64,000 nt of DNA, taken from positions 1 to 64,000 of the forward strand of contig DAIDJM010000020.1 in NCBI GenBank assembly GCA_027451405.1, in the 5' to 3' direction. Both the position numbers and the translations under genes were made by a program. Source of the stretch: Acetobacteraceae bacterium (GTDB lineage Bacteria; Pseudomonadota; Alphaproteobacteria; Acetobacterales; Acetobacteraceae). The notes under the pieces are model-generated. The model was not told where the DNA came from and searched no databases. It worked only from the letters and a program-made list of their open reading frames with translations. This document shows, in pieces, positions 9,136-17,771 of this stretch (positions within the stretch are counted from its first letter, which is position 1; each line of letters opens with the position of its first letter).

Positions 9136-10206
9136 CTAAGCCGGCGGCAAAAACTTCGCCAAGGACAACGACCCCAGTCCCGCAATCAGCTGATACGACG
9201 CCTGCAACTGCGTCTGCGCCTGCGACAGTTGCGTCGCCACCTGCGTGATGTCGGCGTTCTGCAAATTCCCGAGCTGGGCCGTCAGCGCCGTGCTGGTCGC
9301 GGACAGGTCGGACTGTGCGTTGCTTACATGCTGCTGCTGCGCGCCGAGACCCCCGATATCGGTATTGATGGCCGACACCGCGCCCTGCAGGCTGGTCACC
9401 GTGTTCTGCACCAGCGGCGCGAAATTCGGGTCGGCCGATTGCGCCGAGGTCAGCGACCCGAGTGTGGCCAGCCCACGCAGCAGATCGCGCGTGTAGGACC
9501 CGGTGCTGGTCGTGCCGATGCCGGCCGAGGTCGCGGTCGCATTCTGGTCCGCGAGCACGCCGACCGGCAGCGTCTGCCCGTTGCCGAGATCGACGAGCGA
9601 CGTGGCGTTCGAGGCTTCGAGCGTGCTCGAGAAAGGCGAGGTCGCCCCCGGCCCCGCGATCGTGAGCGTCTGCGCGGCGACCCCCGCCGCCCCGGTGGTC
9701 GAGAGAGTCGCGACCGCCGCGGAGACCGCCGAATAGAAGGCCGAGCTGCCGATCTGGTCCGGGTTCGGAATGGGCGGATTGCGGCTGTCCTGCCCCGCGA
9801 AGATATAGGTGTCGCCGACCTTGGTATCGAGCAATTGCGCCACCTGCCCGAGCGCGTCGCGCGCCTGCGCGGCCAGCGTGTCGGTCGATTGCGGCGTCGT
9901 GATGAGGGTCGCCGCCTGGCTCGCGAACTGGCTGGCGATGCTCTCGATCTGCCCGAGCGCGCTCTGCGTCGCGCTCTGGATGTTCGCGGCCTGCGTCAGA
10001 TTGCCCTGCACCGCCCCGGTCTGGCCGAGCTGCACCGAAAGGTCGAGCGCCGGCGCCGCCGCGCCGCCCAACCCCGCATAATCCTGCGAGATCAGCCCGG
10101 TGCTGGTCTCCGAGGAGAGCTGTGCGATCTCCCGCTTGATCAGCGCGGTGTTGCCGACGAGCTGCGAAAACGTGCCGAGATCGGTCGCGGTCAGGGAATA
10201 GCTCAT
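9136..10206 (-). CDS. flgL: flagellar hook-associated protein 3 (FlgL), flagellin-like
   Basis: 356 residues from MSYSLTATDLGTFSQLV. I chose this start because it lies one base after the flgK stop (TGAG-ATG), while the longer open frame only extends back into flgK. FlgL is the junction protein between hook and filament and is secreted unfolded. The coiled N- and C-terminal D0/D1 segments, rich in Ala/Gln/Ser, and the motif VGDTYIFAGQDSRNPP match the FlgL/flagellin fold. It is the last gene of flgE-flgK-flgL. Confidence 0.88.
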   Translation of the reverse strand: MSYSLTATDLGTFSQLVGNTALIKREIAQLSSETSTGLISQDYAGLGGAAAPALDLSVQLGQTGAVQGNLTQAANIQSATQSALGQIESIASQFASQAATLITTPQSTDTLAAQARDALGQVAQLLDTKVGDTYIFAGQDSRNPPIPNPDQIGSSAFYSAVSAAVATLSTTGAAGVAAQTLTIAGPGATSPFSSTLEASNATSLVDLGNGQTLPVGVLADQNATATSAGIGTTSTGSYTRDLLRGLATLGSLTSAQSADPNFAPLVQNTVTSLQGAVSAINTDIGGLGAQQQHVSNAQSDLSATSTALTAQLGNLQNADITQVATQLSQAQTQLQASYQLIAGLGSLSLAKFLPPA

Positions 10207-10207
10207 C

Positions 10208-11728
10208 TCACTGCACTGCCGATAAGAGGTCGCCGTAGAGGCTCTGCACCGCACTGATGATTTTTGCGTTAGCGCCGTACGCGTTCTGCAACTGCACCAG
10301 CGAGGCCAGCTCGGCATCGAGATTGACGCCCGTGGCCGCCGTGAGCTTGCCCGACAGCGCGCTCGTCGTCGCCTGCGTGTCCCCCGCCTGGCTCGTCGCG
10401 TTCTGCGCGTCGGCGGCAGCGCCGGCGGTCAGCGCATTGGCCGCATCGCCGAGCGTGGCGCTGGGCCCGTAGGCGGTGGACAGATTGCCGGCAGGCCCAA
10501 GCCCGGTCGTCAGACCGGGAATCTGCGGCACGCCCTGTTGCACATCCGGACCGAGCGCGAAATTCAGCACGCGCGTGATCAGATCGGTGAAGCCGGGTAG
10601 CCCGCTCGGGTTGGGCGTGAACGCGCTGGCCCCGGTCGGGCTGCCCACGACCGCATGGCTGCCGTCCCGCACCAGCGCCGGGTTGGCGACCACCGCCGGA
10701 TTGACCGAAATCGCCGCCGCATACCCCACATAGCCCGCCTGCGTCCCCGGCGTGGTCGCGACCGGCAACGATCCGTTGGGGTTCGAGAACAGCGTCAGCC
10801 CCTGCGCGTCGAAGCGCGTCGTCAGCGTATAGGCGAACTCGTCGAGCGCCCCCTGATAGGTCGGCAGCGTGCTGTCGCGGAGCGCCAGATCGGCGCCGAT
10901 CCGCCCGCCGCTCAGTTGCGCCGTCACATCGACGCCGCCCAGCGTGATCCCGCCGATGCCGCCGCCCGGATAATAGCTGCCCGGCCCGATCGTCGCCGGC
11001 GTGACCGCGAGCGAGGCCGAGCCGTCGGTCGGCAATTGCGCGCCGCCCACCGTGAAAAGATCGAGCGCGCCGTTCGGCTGCACCACGCTTTTCAGGCTGA
11101 ACAGCGAGGAAAGCTGGGCGACCGCGGCGTTGCGCTGATTCTGCAGATCGGCGGTGCTCTGCCCTGCCGCCTGCAGCGACACGATCTGTTTGTTCAGCCC
11201 CGCGATCTGCGCTAGCGCCTGGTTCGCCTGGCCGATGCCGGAAACGAGGTCGTTCTCCGCCGATTGCCGCGCCCCGGTGATCGCCGCACTCTGCGCGTTG
11301 ATGCCCTGCGCCAGCGTCTGCGCCGCGCCGACCACCGCCGTTTGCGCGGTCTGATTCGCCGGATCGTTCAGCAGCGCCGAGAACGCGTTCTGGACCCCGC
11401 CGAGCAGGCTGCCGAGATCGTTGCCTTGCCCGACCGTCCCGAAAGCGGGCTGCAAGCCCGAGAGCGCGCCGCTCTGCGTCTGCCAGAAGCCGCCCGTGGC
11501 CGATGCCAGCCCCAGCTCGGCCGCAAGCGCCGGATCGGACGCCAGCACCGCCGGCCCCGAGCGCACGCCCAGCAGATACGAACCCGCATCGGCGCTCGTC
11601 TGCACGGCGATCTCGCTGGCATAGCCCTGCGTATTCGCATTGCTGATATTCTGGCCGATTACCGCGAAATTGGCGGCAAGATCGGCAAGCCCGCTATTGG
11701 CGATCGCGAGCGCGGAATCGAGCGTCAT
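10208..11728 (-). CDS. flgK: flagellar hook-associated protein 1 (FlgK)
   Basis: 506 residues, typical for FlgK. The N-terminal LAIANSGLADLAANFAVIGQ and NISNANTQGYASE are the rod/hook/HAP signature. The C-terminus, AELASLVQLQNAYGANAKII, is the paired D0 helix. FlgK caps the hook and connects it through FlgL to flagellin. It starts 10 bases after flgE ends and stops one base before flgL begins, so the three are cotranscribed. Confidence 0.95.
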   Translation of the reverse strand: MTLDSALAIANSGLADLAANFAVIGQNISNANTQGYASEIAVQTSADAGSYLLGVRSGPAVLASDPALAAELGLASATGGFWQTQSGALSGLQPAFGTVGQGNDLGSLLGGVQNAFSALLNDPANQTAQTAVVGAAQTLAQGINAQSAAITGARQSAENDLVSGIGQANQALAQIAGLNKQIVSLQAAGQSTADLQNQRNAAVAQLSSLFSLKSVVQPNGALDLFTVGGAQLPTDGSASLAVTPATIGPGSYYPGGGIGGITLGGVDVTAQLSGGRIGADLALRDSTLPTYQGALDEFAYTLTTRFDAQGLTLFSNPNGSLPVATTPGTQAGYVGYAAAISVNPAVVANPALVRDGSHAVVGSPTGASAFTPNPSGLPGFTDLITRVLNFALGPDVQQGVPQIPGLTTGLGPAGNLSTAYGPSATLGDAANALTAGAAADAQNATSQAGDTQATTSALSGKLTAATGVNLDAELASLVQLQNAYGANAKIISAVQSLYGDLLSAVQ

Positions 11729-11738
11729 CCGACCGCGC

Positions 11739-13019
11739 TCACTGGATGATGTTCAGGGTCGAGAGCAGCATCTGGCTGCCCGTGGAAATGACCTTCGCGT
11801 TCGCGCCATAGGCCTGTTGCGCGACGATCATCTTCGAGAGCTCGGTCGCGATATCGACATTGCTCTGCTCGACCGACCCCGCAACCAGCGTGCCCGCGCC
11901 GTTCTGGCCCGCATTCTGCACCAGCGCCGGACCCGAATCGACGGTCTGCGTGAAGGCCTGCCCATTCTGTCGCTGCAACGCGTCCGCGTTGGCGAACGTG
12001 ACGACCGGCACATGCCCCACCACCAGCGTCTGGCTGTTGTCGTAGCTCGCGACCACGTCGCCGCTCGCATCCACCGAGGCGCCGGTGAAATTGCCGGCGG
12101 GCGCGCCGTTCTGGGTCGCCGACGAAAGCGCATAGTCGGTGCCGGCATATTGCGTGACGCCGCCCGCCACCCCGAACTGGCCGAGCGTCAGCGTCAGCGG
12201 CTGCGCGGTGGCACCGAAGGTCGGCGTCACCTGCACGCTCGCGGTGCCGCCGGTGCCGTTCACCGTAACGCCGCCCGACCCACCCGAGAGCGAAGCGAGC
12301 GTGCCGTTCGGATTGAAAGCGACATTCACGGTGCCGATCGTGGGTCCGCCCGCATTGTCGGGCGAACCGAGCGTCAGGGTCCAGGCATTCGGCCCGGTCT
12401 GCGCCCAGCTCGTGGTGAGCTGGTGCGGCGTGCCGCTGGCATCGAAGATCTGCACCTCGCTCGAAAGGTTGCTGGTGGGGCTGGGCGTTGCCGGCACATT
12501 CGCGTCTATCGCCACCTGGCTCGTCGCGGTCGGCGGCAATTGCGCGGTGCTGACATGGAGCGGCACCAGCGCGCTCGTGTTCGGCCCGCCGGTCACCGGA
12601 TTGATGGTGTAGCCCTCGAGCGTGAGCCCGGCGCTGTTCACGAGATAGCCGTTCTTGTCGAGCGTGAAATCGCCGGCGCGGGTATATTGCGTCTGTCCCG
12701 AGAACGCGACCGGCTGGTTGCCACTCTCGGTCTGTTGCGAGACCGCGAAGAAACCCTGCCCCGAGATCGCCAGCGCCAGCGGATCGCTCACCTGCTGGAT
12801 CGAGCCCTGCACCTCGTTCAGATAGTCCGGCCGGGTCGCGACACTGCCCGACACGTTCTGGGTCGCGGTCGACTGCGTGAGCAGGTCGAGAAAGCTCGTG
12901 TCCACGCCCTTGTAGCCGATCGTCGAACTGTTCGCGGTATTGTCGCTGATATTGGTGAAGGCGGCGGATTGCGCATCGAGGCCGCTCACCGCGGTGGTCA
13001 TGGCGCCGAAAAGGGACAT
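11739..13019 (-). CDS. flgE: flagellar hook protein FlgE
   Basis: 426 residues from MSLFGAMTTAVSGLDAQSAA. CGGAG lies about 7 bases upstream of this ATG, and the open frame continuing upstream is antisense to fliK, so it is not used. The N-terminal NISDNTANSSTIGYKGVDTS and C-terminal VDIATELSKMIVAQQAYGAN are the rod/hook D0 motifs. The middle carries the FlgE D2 beta domain. FlgE polymerises into the universal joint outside the cell. A good -24/-12 promoter lies at 13073-13088. Confidence 0.93.
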   Translation of the reverse strand: MSLFGAMTTAVSGLDAQSAAFTNISDNTANSSTIGYKGVDTSFLDLLTQSTATQNVSGSVATRPDYLNEVQGSIQQVSDPLALAISGQGFFAVSQQTESGNQPVAFSGQTQYTRAGDFTLDKNGYLVNSAGLTLEGYTINPVTGGPNTSALVPLHVSTAQLPPTATSQVAIDANVPATPSPTSNLSSEVQIFDASGTPHQLTTSWAQTGPNAWTLTLGSPDNAGGPTIGTVNVAFNPNGTLASLSGGSGGVTVNGTGGTASVQVTPTFGATAQPLTLTLGQFGVAGGVTQYAGTDYALSSATQNGAPAGNFTGASVDASGDVVASYDNSQTLVVGHVPVVTFANADALQRQNGQAFTQTVDSGPALVQNAGQNGAGTLVAGSVEQSNVDIATELSKMIVAQQAYGANAKVISTGSQMLLSTLNIIQ

Positions 13020-13072
13020 CGTGAACTCCGTGCTGTGCGTGCCTCGGCAAAGGCGATCCGCCAGCCGCAGCC

Positions 13073-13088
13073 AGCATGAAACATGCCA
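13073..13088 (-). promoter_or_regulatory. sigma-54 (-24/-12) promoter for flgE-flgK-flgL
   Basis: Reading the minus strand, TGGCATGTTTCATGCT matches the RpoN consensus TGGCACG-N4-TTGCW with GG and GC at the required 10-base spacing. It predicts a start near 13062 and a 5' leader of about 43 bases before flgE. FlbD, a sigma-54 activator for late flagellar genes in Caulobacter, is encoded in the same island at 21430. Confidence 0.65.
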
Positions 13089-13223
13089 GCACCGCCACGG
13101 GCGCCGGCCCGGCATTCGGTCGCGCAGCCCGGCAGAATATGCCGGGCGAAATGTTCCGCACGGGCATCCGCGCACCCGGTGCGCGCGGCCCCCGTCGCCC
13201 GCGTCTTCGCCTGCGTCTCCCCC

Positions 13224-13239
13224 TGGCCCGGCGCTTGCT
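13224..13239 (+). promoter_or_regulatory. possible sigma-54 promoter for fliK-flgD
   Basis: TGGCCCGGCGCTTGCT fits the -24/-12 pattern with exact spacing. It would start transcription near 13250, only about two bases before the chosen fliK ATG, so either fliK is leaderless or the site is a chance match in GC-rich DNA. Confidence 0.35.
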
Positions 13240-13251
13240 CGGGCCCGGCTC

Positions 13252-14274
13252 ATGCCCGTGTCCCCTGCCCCCATCCGAGCGCAGACCGCCGCCCCGCCGG
13301 CGAAACCGGCCTCCCCCCGGACCAGCCCGTCCCCTCCAGGCCTCTTCCCGCGGCTGCTCGCGCCCCCTGCGCTGCCGGCCGGGGCCAAACCCACCCCGGC
13401 ACGCGCCCCAGCGCCCGCGCGCCCCGGACGCAAGCCCGGCACGCCCGAGTCCCCGCCGCCGGCCTCGGCACTCGTCCCCGCGCCGATCCTGTTCGGCCCC
13501 CTGCCCTTGCCAGCGGATCCGCCGGCTCCCCCGGTCCCGTCCGGCGCCTCCGACACCGGCGCGCCTCCGGCCCCCGCAACGACGAGCCACACCACCCAAG
13601 ACGCGCCGGCCCCGGCCGGTCCTGCCACGGGGACACCCGCCGCCGTCGCACCGTCGTCTCATCCGGGCGCCGATCCGGCCGCCGGGCCCGACACGCCATC
13701 CGCTCCCGCCGATCTGCCCGGCGGACCAAGCCCGATTCCCGCGGCGCCGCCGCCCGCCGGCCCGCCGCTGCCCGTGGCCGTGCCGGCAAACCCGGCCTCG
13801 GCCCCGGCACACACGACCCCCTCCGCCCCCGCGAGCCCGGCCCGTCAGATCGCCGACCAGGTCGCGCTGCGATTTGCGTCCGATGCCGGCAAGCTCACCA
13901 TCCATCTCCATCCCGGCGAGCTCGGCACCGTCGAAATCCGCCTGGAACGCCCGCATGGCGCCCCGCCGGTCGTCACGCTGGCAGTGGAAAAGCCGGAAAC
14001 GCTGCACGCGCTGCAGCAGGATCTGCCGCGGCTGCACCAGGCGCTCGACCGCGCCGGCATCCCGCCGGAAGCCCCGCTCACCCTGCAATTGAGCCCGCCG
14101 CCCCCGCCCTCCGGCACCGGCGGACTCGGCTTCGGCCAGCCCGGCGGCGGCCAGCACCCACCGCCACAAAACCCGGCGCCACGCGCCCAAGCCGCGCCGC
14201 TCGCCGCCCCCGAATCCGATCCCGAAACGGCCCTGCCGGCGTTCCTGCCGCTGGGCCTCAACCTCACCGCCTGA
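13252..14274 (+). CDS. fliK: flagellar hook-length control protein (FliK-like)
   Basis: 340 residues from MPVSPAPIRAQ. This is the only ATG in frame shortly after the divergent flgE promoter, and the frame has no other clear start. About 190 residues of Pro/Ala-rich linker precede the conserved C-terminal domain, IADQVALRFASDAGKLTIHL then HPGELGTVEIRLE, which in FliK switches export specificity from hook to filament. FliK proteins are secreted rulers with such disordered N-terminal regions. It is followed after 11 bases by flgD, as in many alphaproteobacteria. Confidence 0.85.
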   Translation: MPVSPAPIRAQTAAPPAKPASPRTSPSPPGLFPRLLAPPALPAGAKPTPARAPAPARPGRKPGTPESPPPASALVPAPILFGPLPLPADPPAPPVPSGASDTGAPPAPATTSHTTQDAPAPAGPATGTPAAVAPSSHPGADPAAGPDTPSAPADLPGGPSPIPAAPPPAGPPLPVAVPANPASAPAHTTPSAPASPARQIADQVALRFASDAGKLTIHLHPGELGTVEIRLERPHGAPPVVTLAVEKPETLHALQQDLPRLHQALDRAGIPPEAPLTLQLSPPPPPSGTGGLGFGQPGGGQHPPPQNPAPRAQAAPLAAPESDPETALPAFLPLGLNLTA

Positions 14275-14285
14275 GGCAGCCGACC

Positions 14286-15005
14286 ATGTCCCTCTCCCTG
14301 ACCGCCCTCGCCGCCGCCGCCGACACCGCCGCCGCCAGCACCACGGCCACGGCCAGCACGAGCGGCACGCAGACCAGCGCCTCCACCCAGATCGGCAACG
14401 CAGCGCTCCAGCAGCTCGGCGGCAATTTCAACCAGTTCCTCAACCTGCTGCTCACGCAATTGCAGAACCAGGACCCGACCCAGCCGCTCGACACCAATTC
14501 CTTCACCACCGAACTGGTGCAATTCACCGGCGTGCAACAGGAAGTCGCCACCAACAGCAATCTCAGCCAGCTCATCTCGCTGCAACAAACCACCCAGACG
14601 CTGCAGGCCTCCGGCCTGGTCGGCCATCAGGCGACGGTCAGCGCAAACCAGCTCTCGCTCCAGAACGGCAGCGCCCAGGTGCAATTCACAGCGAGCGCCG
14701 GCCAGCCGGTGGCAATCGCCGTGGTGAGCCCGCTCGGCGTGCCACTGCGCACCGTGGTGCTGAACGCAAGCCAGGGGACGAACAATTGGGTATGGAACGG
14801 CCAAACCGACCAGGGTGTGCAGATGCCCGACGGGGCCTACCGCGTCTCGGTGCAGGCCGCGAGCGGCAACGGTGTCGCGACCGCGCTGCCCTTCAGCGTG
14901 GTCGGCACCGCGACGGGTGTCGCGACAGCGAACGGCACGACGACACTCGATTTGGGGGCGCTGTCGGTGCCGCTGTCGGCGGTGGAATCGATTTCGGGGT
15001 CGTGA
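14286..15005 (+). CDS. flgD: flagellar hook assembly protein (hook cap) FlgD
   Basis: 239 residues. The Ala/Thr-rich N-terminus leads into NFNQFLNLLLTQLQNQDPTQ-PLDTNSFTTELVQFTGVQQ, the FlgD signature. The C-terminal part carries the tudor-like and Fn3-like domains (NNWVWNGQTDQGVQMPDGAY). FlgD caps the growing hook and positions FlgE. It sits 11 bases after fliK. A family A repeat immediately follows its stop and separates it from the convergent GH5 gene. Confidence 0.94.
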   Translation: MSLSLTALAAAADTAAASTTATASTSGTQTSASTQIGNAALQQLGGNFNQFLNLLLTQLQNQDPTQPLDTNSFTTELVQFTGVQQEVATNSNLSQLISLQQTTQTLQASGLVGHQATVSANQLSLQNGSAQVQFTASAGQPVAIAVVSPLGVPLRTVVLNASQGTNNWVWNGQTDQGVQMPDGAYRVSVQAASGNGVATALPFSVVGTATGVATANGTTTLDLGALSVPLSAVESISGS

Positions 15006-15020
15006 GAAGGGCCTCCGGCG

Positions 15021-15175
15021 GGTTCTTTTTTGAAAAAAAGAACCAAAAAACTTTGGTTCGTTGAACGGGACTTTGGCAGCACCGTCCGGATGCAAATCGC
15101 ATTCGGACAGTGCTGCCGCAGCCCCGTTCAATCAGACGGAAGTCTTTTTGCTTCTTTTTCTTCAGAAAAAGAAGC
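15021..15175. repeat. family A repeat, copy 1 (paired AT hairpins around a long palindromic core)
   Basis: The left hairpin at 15021-15044 is built on GGTTCTTTTTTG/AAAAAAAGAACC. The right hairpin at 15150-15175 is GCTTCTTTTTCTTC/AGAAAAAGAAGC. Between them TTGAACGGG (15061-15069) pairs with CCCGTTCAA (15123-15131), enclosing a second stem at 15074-15118. The unit lies between convergent flgD and GH5 genes. The hairpins are followed by A-runs, not U-runs, so they are not classic intrinsic terminators. Confidence 0.8.
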
Positions 15176-15181
15176 CTTCCG

Positions 15182-16453
15182 TCATTTCGGCACGTAAAGC
15201 GTCGTTCCCCAGTACGTCTTCTGCCCGAGCCGGTAGGTGGACAGCCCGGAATCCGCATAGATCCCGTCGATGACCTGTCCGGGCCCGTAACCGAAATACC
15301 ACCAGTCGAACCCGATCGGCTGCTGCTTGCCGCTGAAGGTCGGGCCGCCCTGGGCCTGGCCGTTCACGTAAGCCATCAGGTTCTGCGCCCAGACTGTGTC
15401 GGCCGTGGACTGGCCGTCGGTGCCGTCGAGGCTGGCCCCGCCTTCGCCGATCCAGACCGGCGCCTTGTTCTGCATCACGAGATAGCCCCAGCCCTCGTTG
15501 CGGTAGGTCACCGCGGTCGCTCCCGATTCGGGCGCCTGGCCCGAGAGCCAGCCCGGATAATCGTGCGTCGAATAGACCACTTCCGGCTTGCCGACCGTCA
15601 CCGGAATGGCGCCGGCCGCGGACACTTCCTGGATACCCTGGGCGCCCGCCGGGAACGGCGTGCCGTTGAGGAAACGGCCGGTGAAATTGATGGCGCCCTC
15701 GCACACGATCAGCACGCCCGGATCGGCATTCTCGACGGCGGTACCGGTATCGTGGCACATCAGATGGAGATCGGCGCCGTTCTTGCCGCCCCAGTTCAGG
15801 TAAGTGCGCTGGCAGCCATTGCCGCAATTGCCGGCCGTGCCGATGATCGGCTCGTTCCAGAGATCGAACGCGACCACGGTCGGGTTGCCGGCATAGTGCT
15901 TCGCCATCGCGACCGAATCGGCCCTGAAGCGGCGATACGTCACCGTGCCGGGGGTCCCACACCCGTCGTAATTGGCGGTCAGCGCGTTCCACTGCACACC
16001 GGCGACGGTCGTGTTGTCGTTCACGTCATACCACAGCCCGTTTTCCTGCTGGCTGGCGCAATCGCGGTTGCCCGTGGTGCCGTTGGTGCCCTCGTTGCCG
16101 TGATGGCTGAAGATCACGCGGAGGCCATGCGCGGCCGCGGCGCTGACCACCGCGTCCTGATGGCTGAAATTGCAGACGCCGTTCGGGCAGCTCGTATGGT
16201 CGTACCAGGACTGCCGCACGCAATTGAACCCGGCGGCGGCGATCTTGCTCATGTCGCTGCTGTAATTGCCGGTCGGCTCGTCGTAGCCGATGCAGGCGAG
16301 CCGGACGTTGGCGCCGTTGGCGCCAACGATCTGGTTGCCGGCGGTGTGCAGATAGCCCGCGGGCAGCAGCGAGGCGGCGCGGGCATTGACTGCCGTGAAG
16401 GCGAAAGCCGCGGACAGCAAGGCAGCGTCGCGCAGTCGGAGCTGTGCGCTCAT
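15182..16453 (-). CDS. secreted glycoside hydrolase family 5 (cellulase/mannanase-type)
   Basis: 423 residues with an N-terminal signal peptide (cleavage likely after VNARA). The catalytic TIM barrel shows GFNCVRQSWYDH, LRVIFSHHG, the acid/base motif FDLWNEPIIGT and the nucleophile strand PVWIGEGGASLDG. GH5 enzymes cut beta-1,4-linked glucans or mannans; the exact substrate cannot be read here. It lies 61 bases downstream of the GH16 gene on the same strand, so the two are probably cotranscribed and act together outside the cytoplasm. Confidence 0.87.
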   Translation of the reverse strand: MSAQLRLRDAALLSAAFAFTAVNARAASLLPAGYLHTAGNQIVGANGANVRLACIGYDEPTGNYSSDMSKIAAAGFNCVRQSWYDHTSCPNGVCNFSHQDAVVSAAAAHGLRVIFSHHGNEGTNGTTGNRDCASQQENGLWYDVNDNTTVAGVQWNALTANYDGCGTPGTVTYRRFRADSVAMAKHYAGNPTVVAFDLWNEPIIGTAGNCGNGCQRTYLNWGGKNGADLHLMCHDTGTAVENADPGVLIVCEGAINFTGRFLNGTPFPAGAQGIQEVSAAGAIPVTVGKPEVVYSTHDYPGWLSGQAPESGATAVTYRNEGWGYLVMQNKAPVWIGEGGASLDGTDGQSTADTVWAQNLMAYVNGQAQGGPTFSGKQQPIGFDWWYFGYGPGQVIDGIYADSGLSTYRLGQKTYWGTTLYVPK

Positions 16454-16514
16454 CAGAATACTCCTGTTTGTTTCGGGAACAGCGGGCGGGGCGCTCGCGC
16501 CCCGCCCGATCGGA

Positions 16515-17312
16515 TCAGGGCAGCGTGTAGGCGCGTACCCAGTCGATCTTCATTTCGGCGGGAAACGACGTGGAGGCGTTGGGCGGCCCGGGCCAGCTAC
16601 CGCTTCCGCCGACCGCGAGGTTGATCAGCATGTACATCGGCGTGTTCATGCTGGCGGGCGTAGGCGCGGACGCGATCTGCGTGCCGTCGAGCGACAGCAC
16701 CACCTGTTTCGGTCCCCAGGTCATCCGGTAGGTGTGAGAGCCTGCGGACAGGTCGGGGACTTTCAGCGCCTGCGAATCGACGGTCCACTGACCCGAGGCA
16801 TCGGCGCCATGGGTGGTGAAATAGAGCGTGGTCGGATCGTTGCCCAGCACTTCGAAGGCGTCGAGTTCGGCGGTGTATTGATTGCTCGCCGGCAGGAACC
16901 ACCAGGCGGGCCATAGCCCCTGCCCGGCCGGCAGCTTCGCCCGCATGACAAAGGTTCCGTAGAGCTGCGAGAAGCTGTGGAACGTCGTGATGAGACCGGA
17001 ATTATAAGGCAGGCCGCAGACATTCGACTGGCCGGATTTCAGCGGCCATGCCCGCATCGTCAGAATGCCGTTGGCATCGCTGAACGGATTGTAGCCGACC
17101 GTCGGGTCCACGTAGCACTCGGCCTCGTGGTTGCCGGGCAGCGTGCGGGTGGCGGGCGGTCCGTACGGGTAGGTGGTCATCCAGGTTCCGGTCGAGCCGC
17201 TGGCGCTCGAACTGAACGTGTCGAAGCTTTCGACGAAGCTTGGCGTCGTGGCCGCCAAGACAGGGCCCGCCGCTCCGGAGAGGAGTGCGGCGAAGGCAAG
17301 GTGACGCAGCAC
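16515..17312 (-). CDS. secreted glycoside hydrolase family 16 (beta-glucanase)
   Basis: 265 residues with a clear signal peptide ending near AGPVLA. The GH16 active-site strand is ELDAFEVLG (two catalytic Glu, middle Asp, E-x-D-x-x-E). The motifs YGTFVMRAKLPAGQGLWPAWW and HTYRMTWGPKQVVLSLDG are typical of the jelly-roll lectin-like fold. Family members hydrolyse beta-1,3 or mixed-linkage glucans or remodel exopolysaccharide. It is the first gene of a likely pair with GH5. The 459-base gap upstream holds its promoter. Confidence 0.9.
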   Translation of the reverse strand: MLRHLAFAALLSGAAGPVLAATTPSFVESFDTFSSSASGSTGTWMTTYPYGPPATRTLPGNHEAECYVDPTVGYNPFSDANGILTMRAWPLKSGQSNVCGLPYNSGLITTFHSFSQLYGTFVMRAKLPAGQGLWPAWWFLPASNQYTAELDAFEVLGNDPTTLYFTTHGADASGQWTVDSQALKVPDLSAGSHTYRMTWGPKQVVLSLDGTQIASAPTPASMNTPMYMLINLAVGGSGSWPGPPNASTSFPAEMKIDWVRAYTLP

Positions 17313-17771
17313 GGCTGATCCTTTCTTTTAAGAAACGTAATCCGCGCGCGAGCGGGCCGAAACCGGCACGGTTGCCGGCCCGCAAGGATCTTCCAGCAAG
17401 AACGAGGACCCCCCCTCGCACCGCTGCGGCAGACATCCCCCCGTGCGCAGCAGCAAACCTACGCTCGCGTTTTCGTGAGCGCAAGCAATTTATTCAGAAT
17501 TTCCAGCCAAAGGGTAAGTAGAAGGGAATGATTACTTCGTTATATTTGTGATTTCGGAACGTTATCGCGCGCAGATAGTGGCTCCCGGGGCGGAAATACT
17601 TTGATTGCCCGCGGTCAATAAACCTTAGGTTGCAGATTTTTAACCCTTACAAGCTCCGGCTGCAAGCGCGGCCTTCGCGCCACCCTCGATTTACCCGCTG
17701 GAAAGCCGCGCACGGCAAACTTTGCCGGGCAGGAAGGACAGATCGGTCGGCATGACGCGGGTAAGCCTCCA
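17313..17771. other. long AT-richer divergent intergenic region (GH16 / fliF)
   Basis: No convincing gene lies in these 459 bases. The part from about 17470 to 17650 is clearly AT-richer than its surroundings and must contain the promoters of the GH16 gene (minus) and fliF (plus). A TTAACCCTTAC element near 17640 vaguely resembles half of a CtrA site, TTAA-N7-TTAA, which would fit an early flagellar gene, but the match is incomplete. An eight-codon frame starting with the ATG at 17752 ends on the fliF start. Confidence 0.4.

Noticed and set aside
13030-13050. Another -24/-12 promoter closer to flgE
   Set aside because: The GG and GC pairs are 8 or 12 bases apart there, not 10.
11725-14190. 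An 821-codon minus-strand open frame over flgE and fliK
   Set aside because: It is out of frame with flgE, and its upstream half is antisense to fliK; no motif is seen.
15021-15175. Family A hairpins as bidirectional intrinsic terminators
   Set aside because: The hairpins lead into A-runs, not U-runs, in the direction of transcription, and copy 2 lies between codirectional genes.
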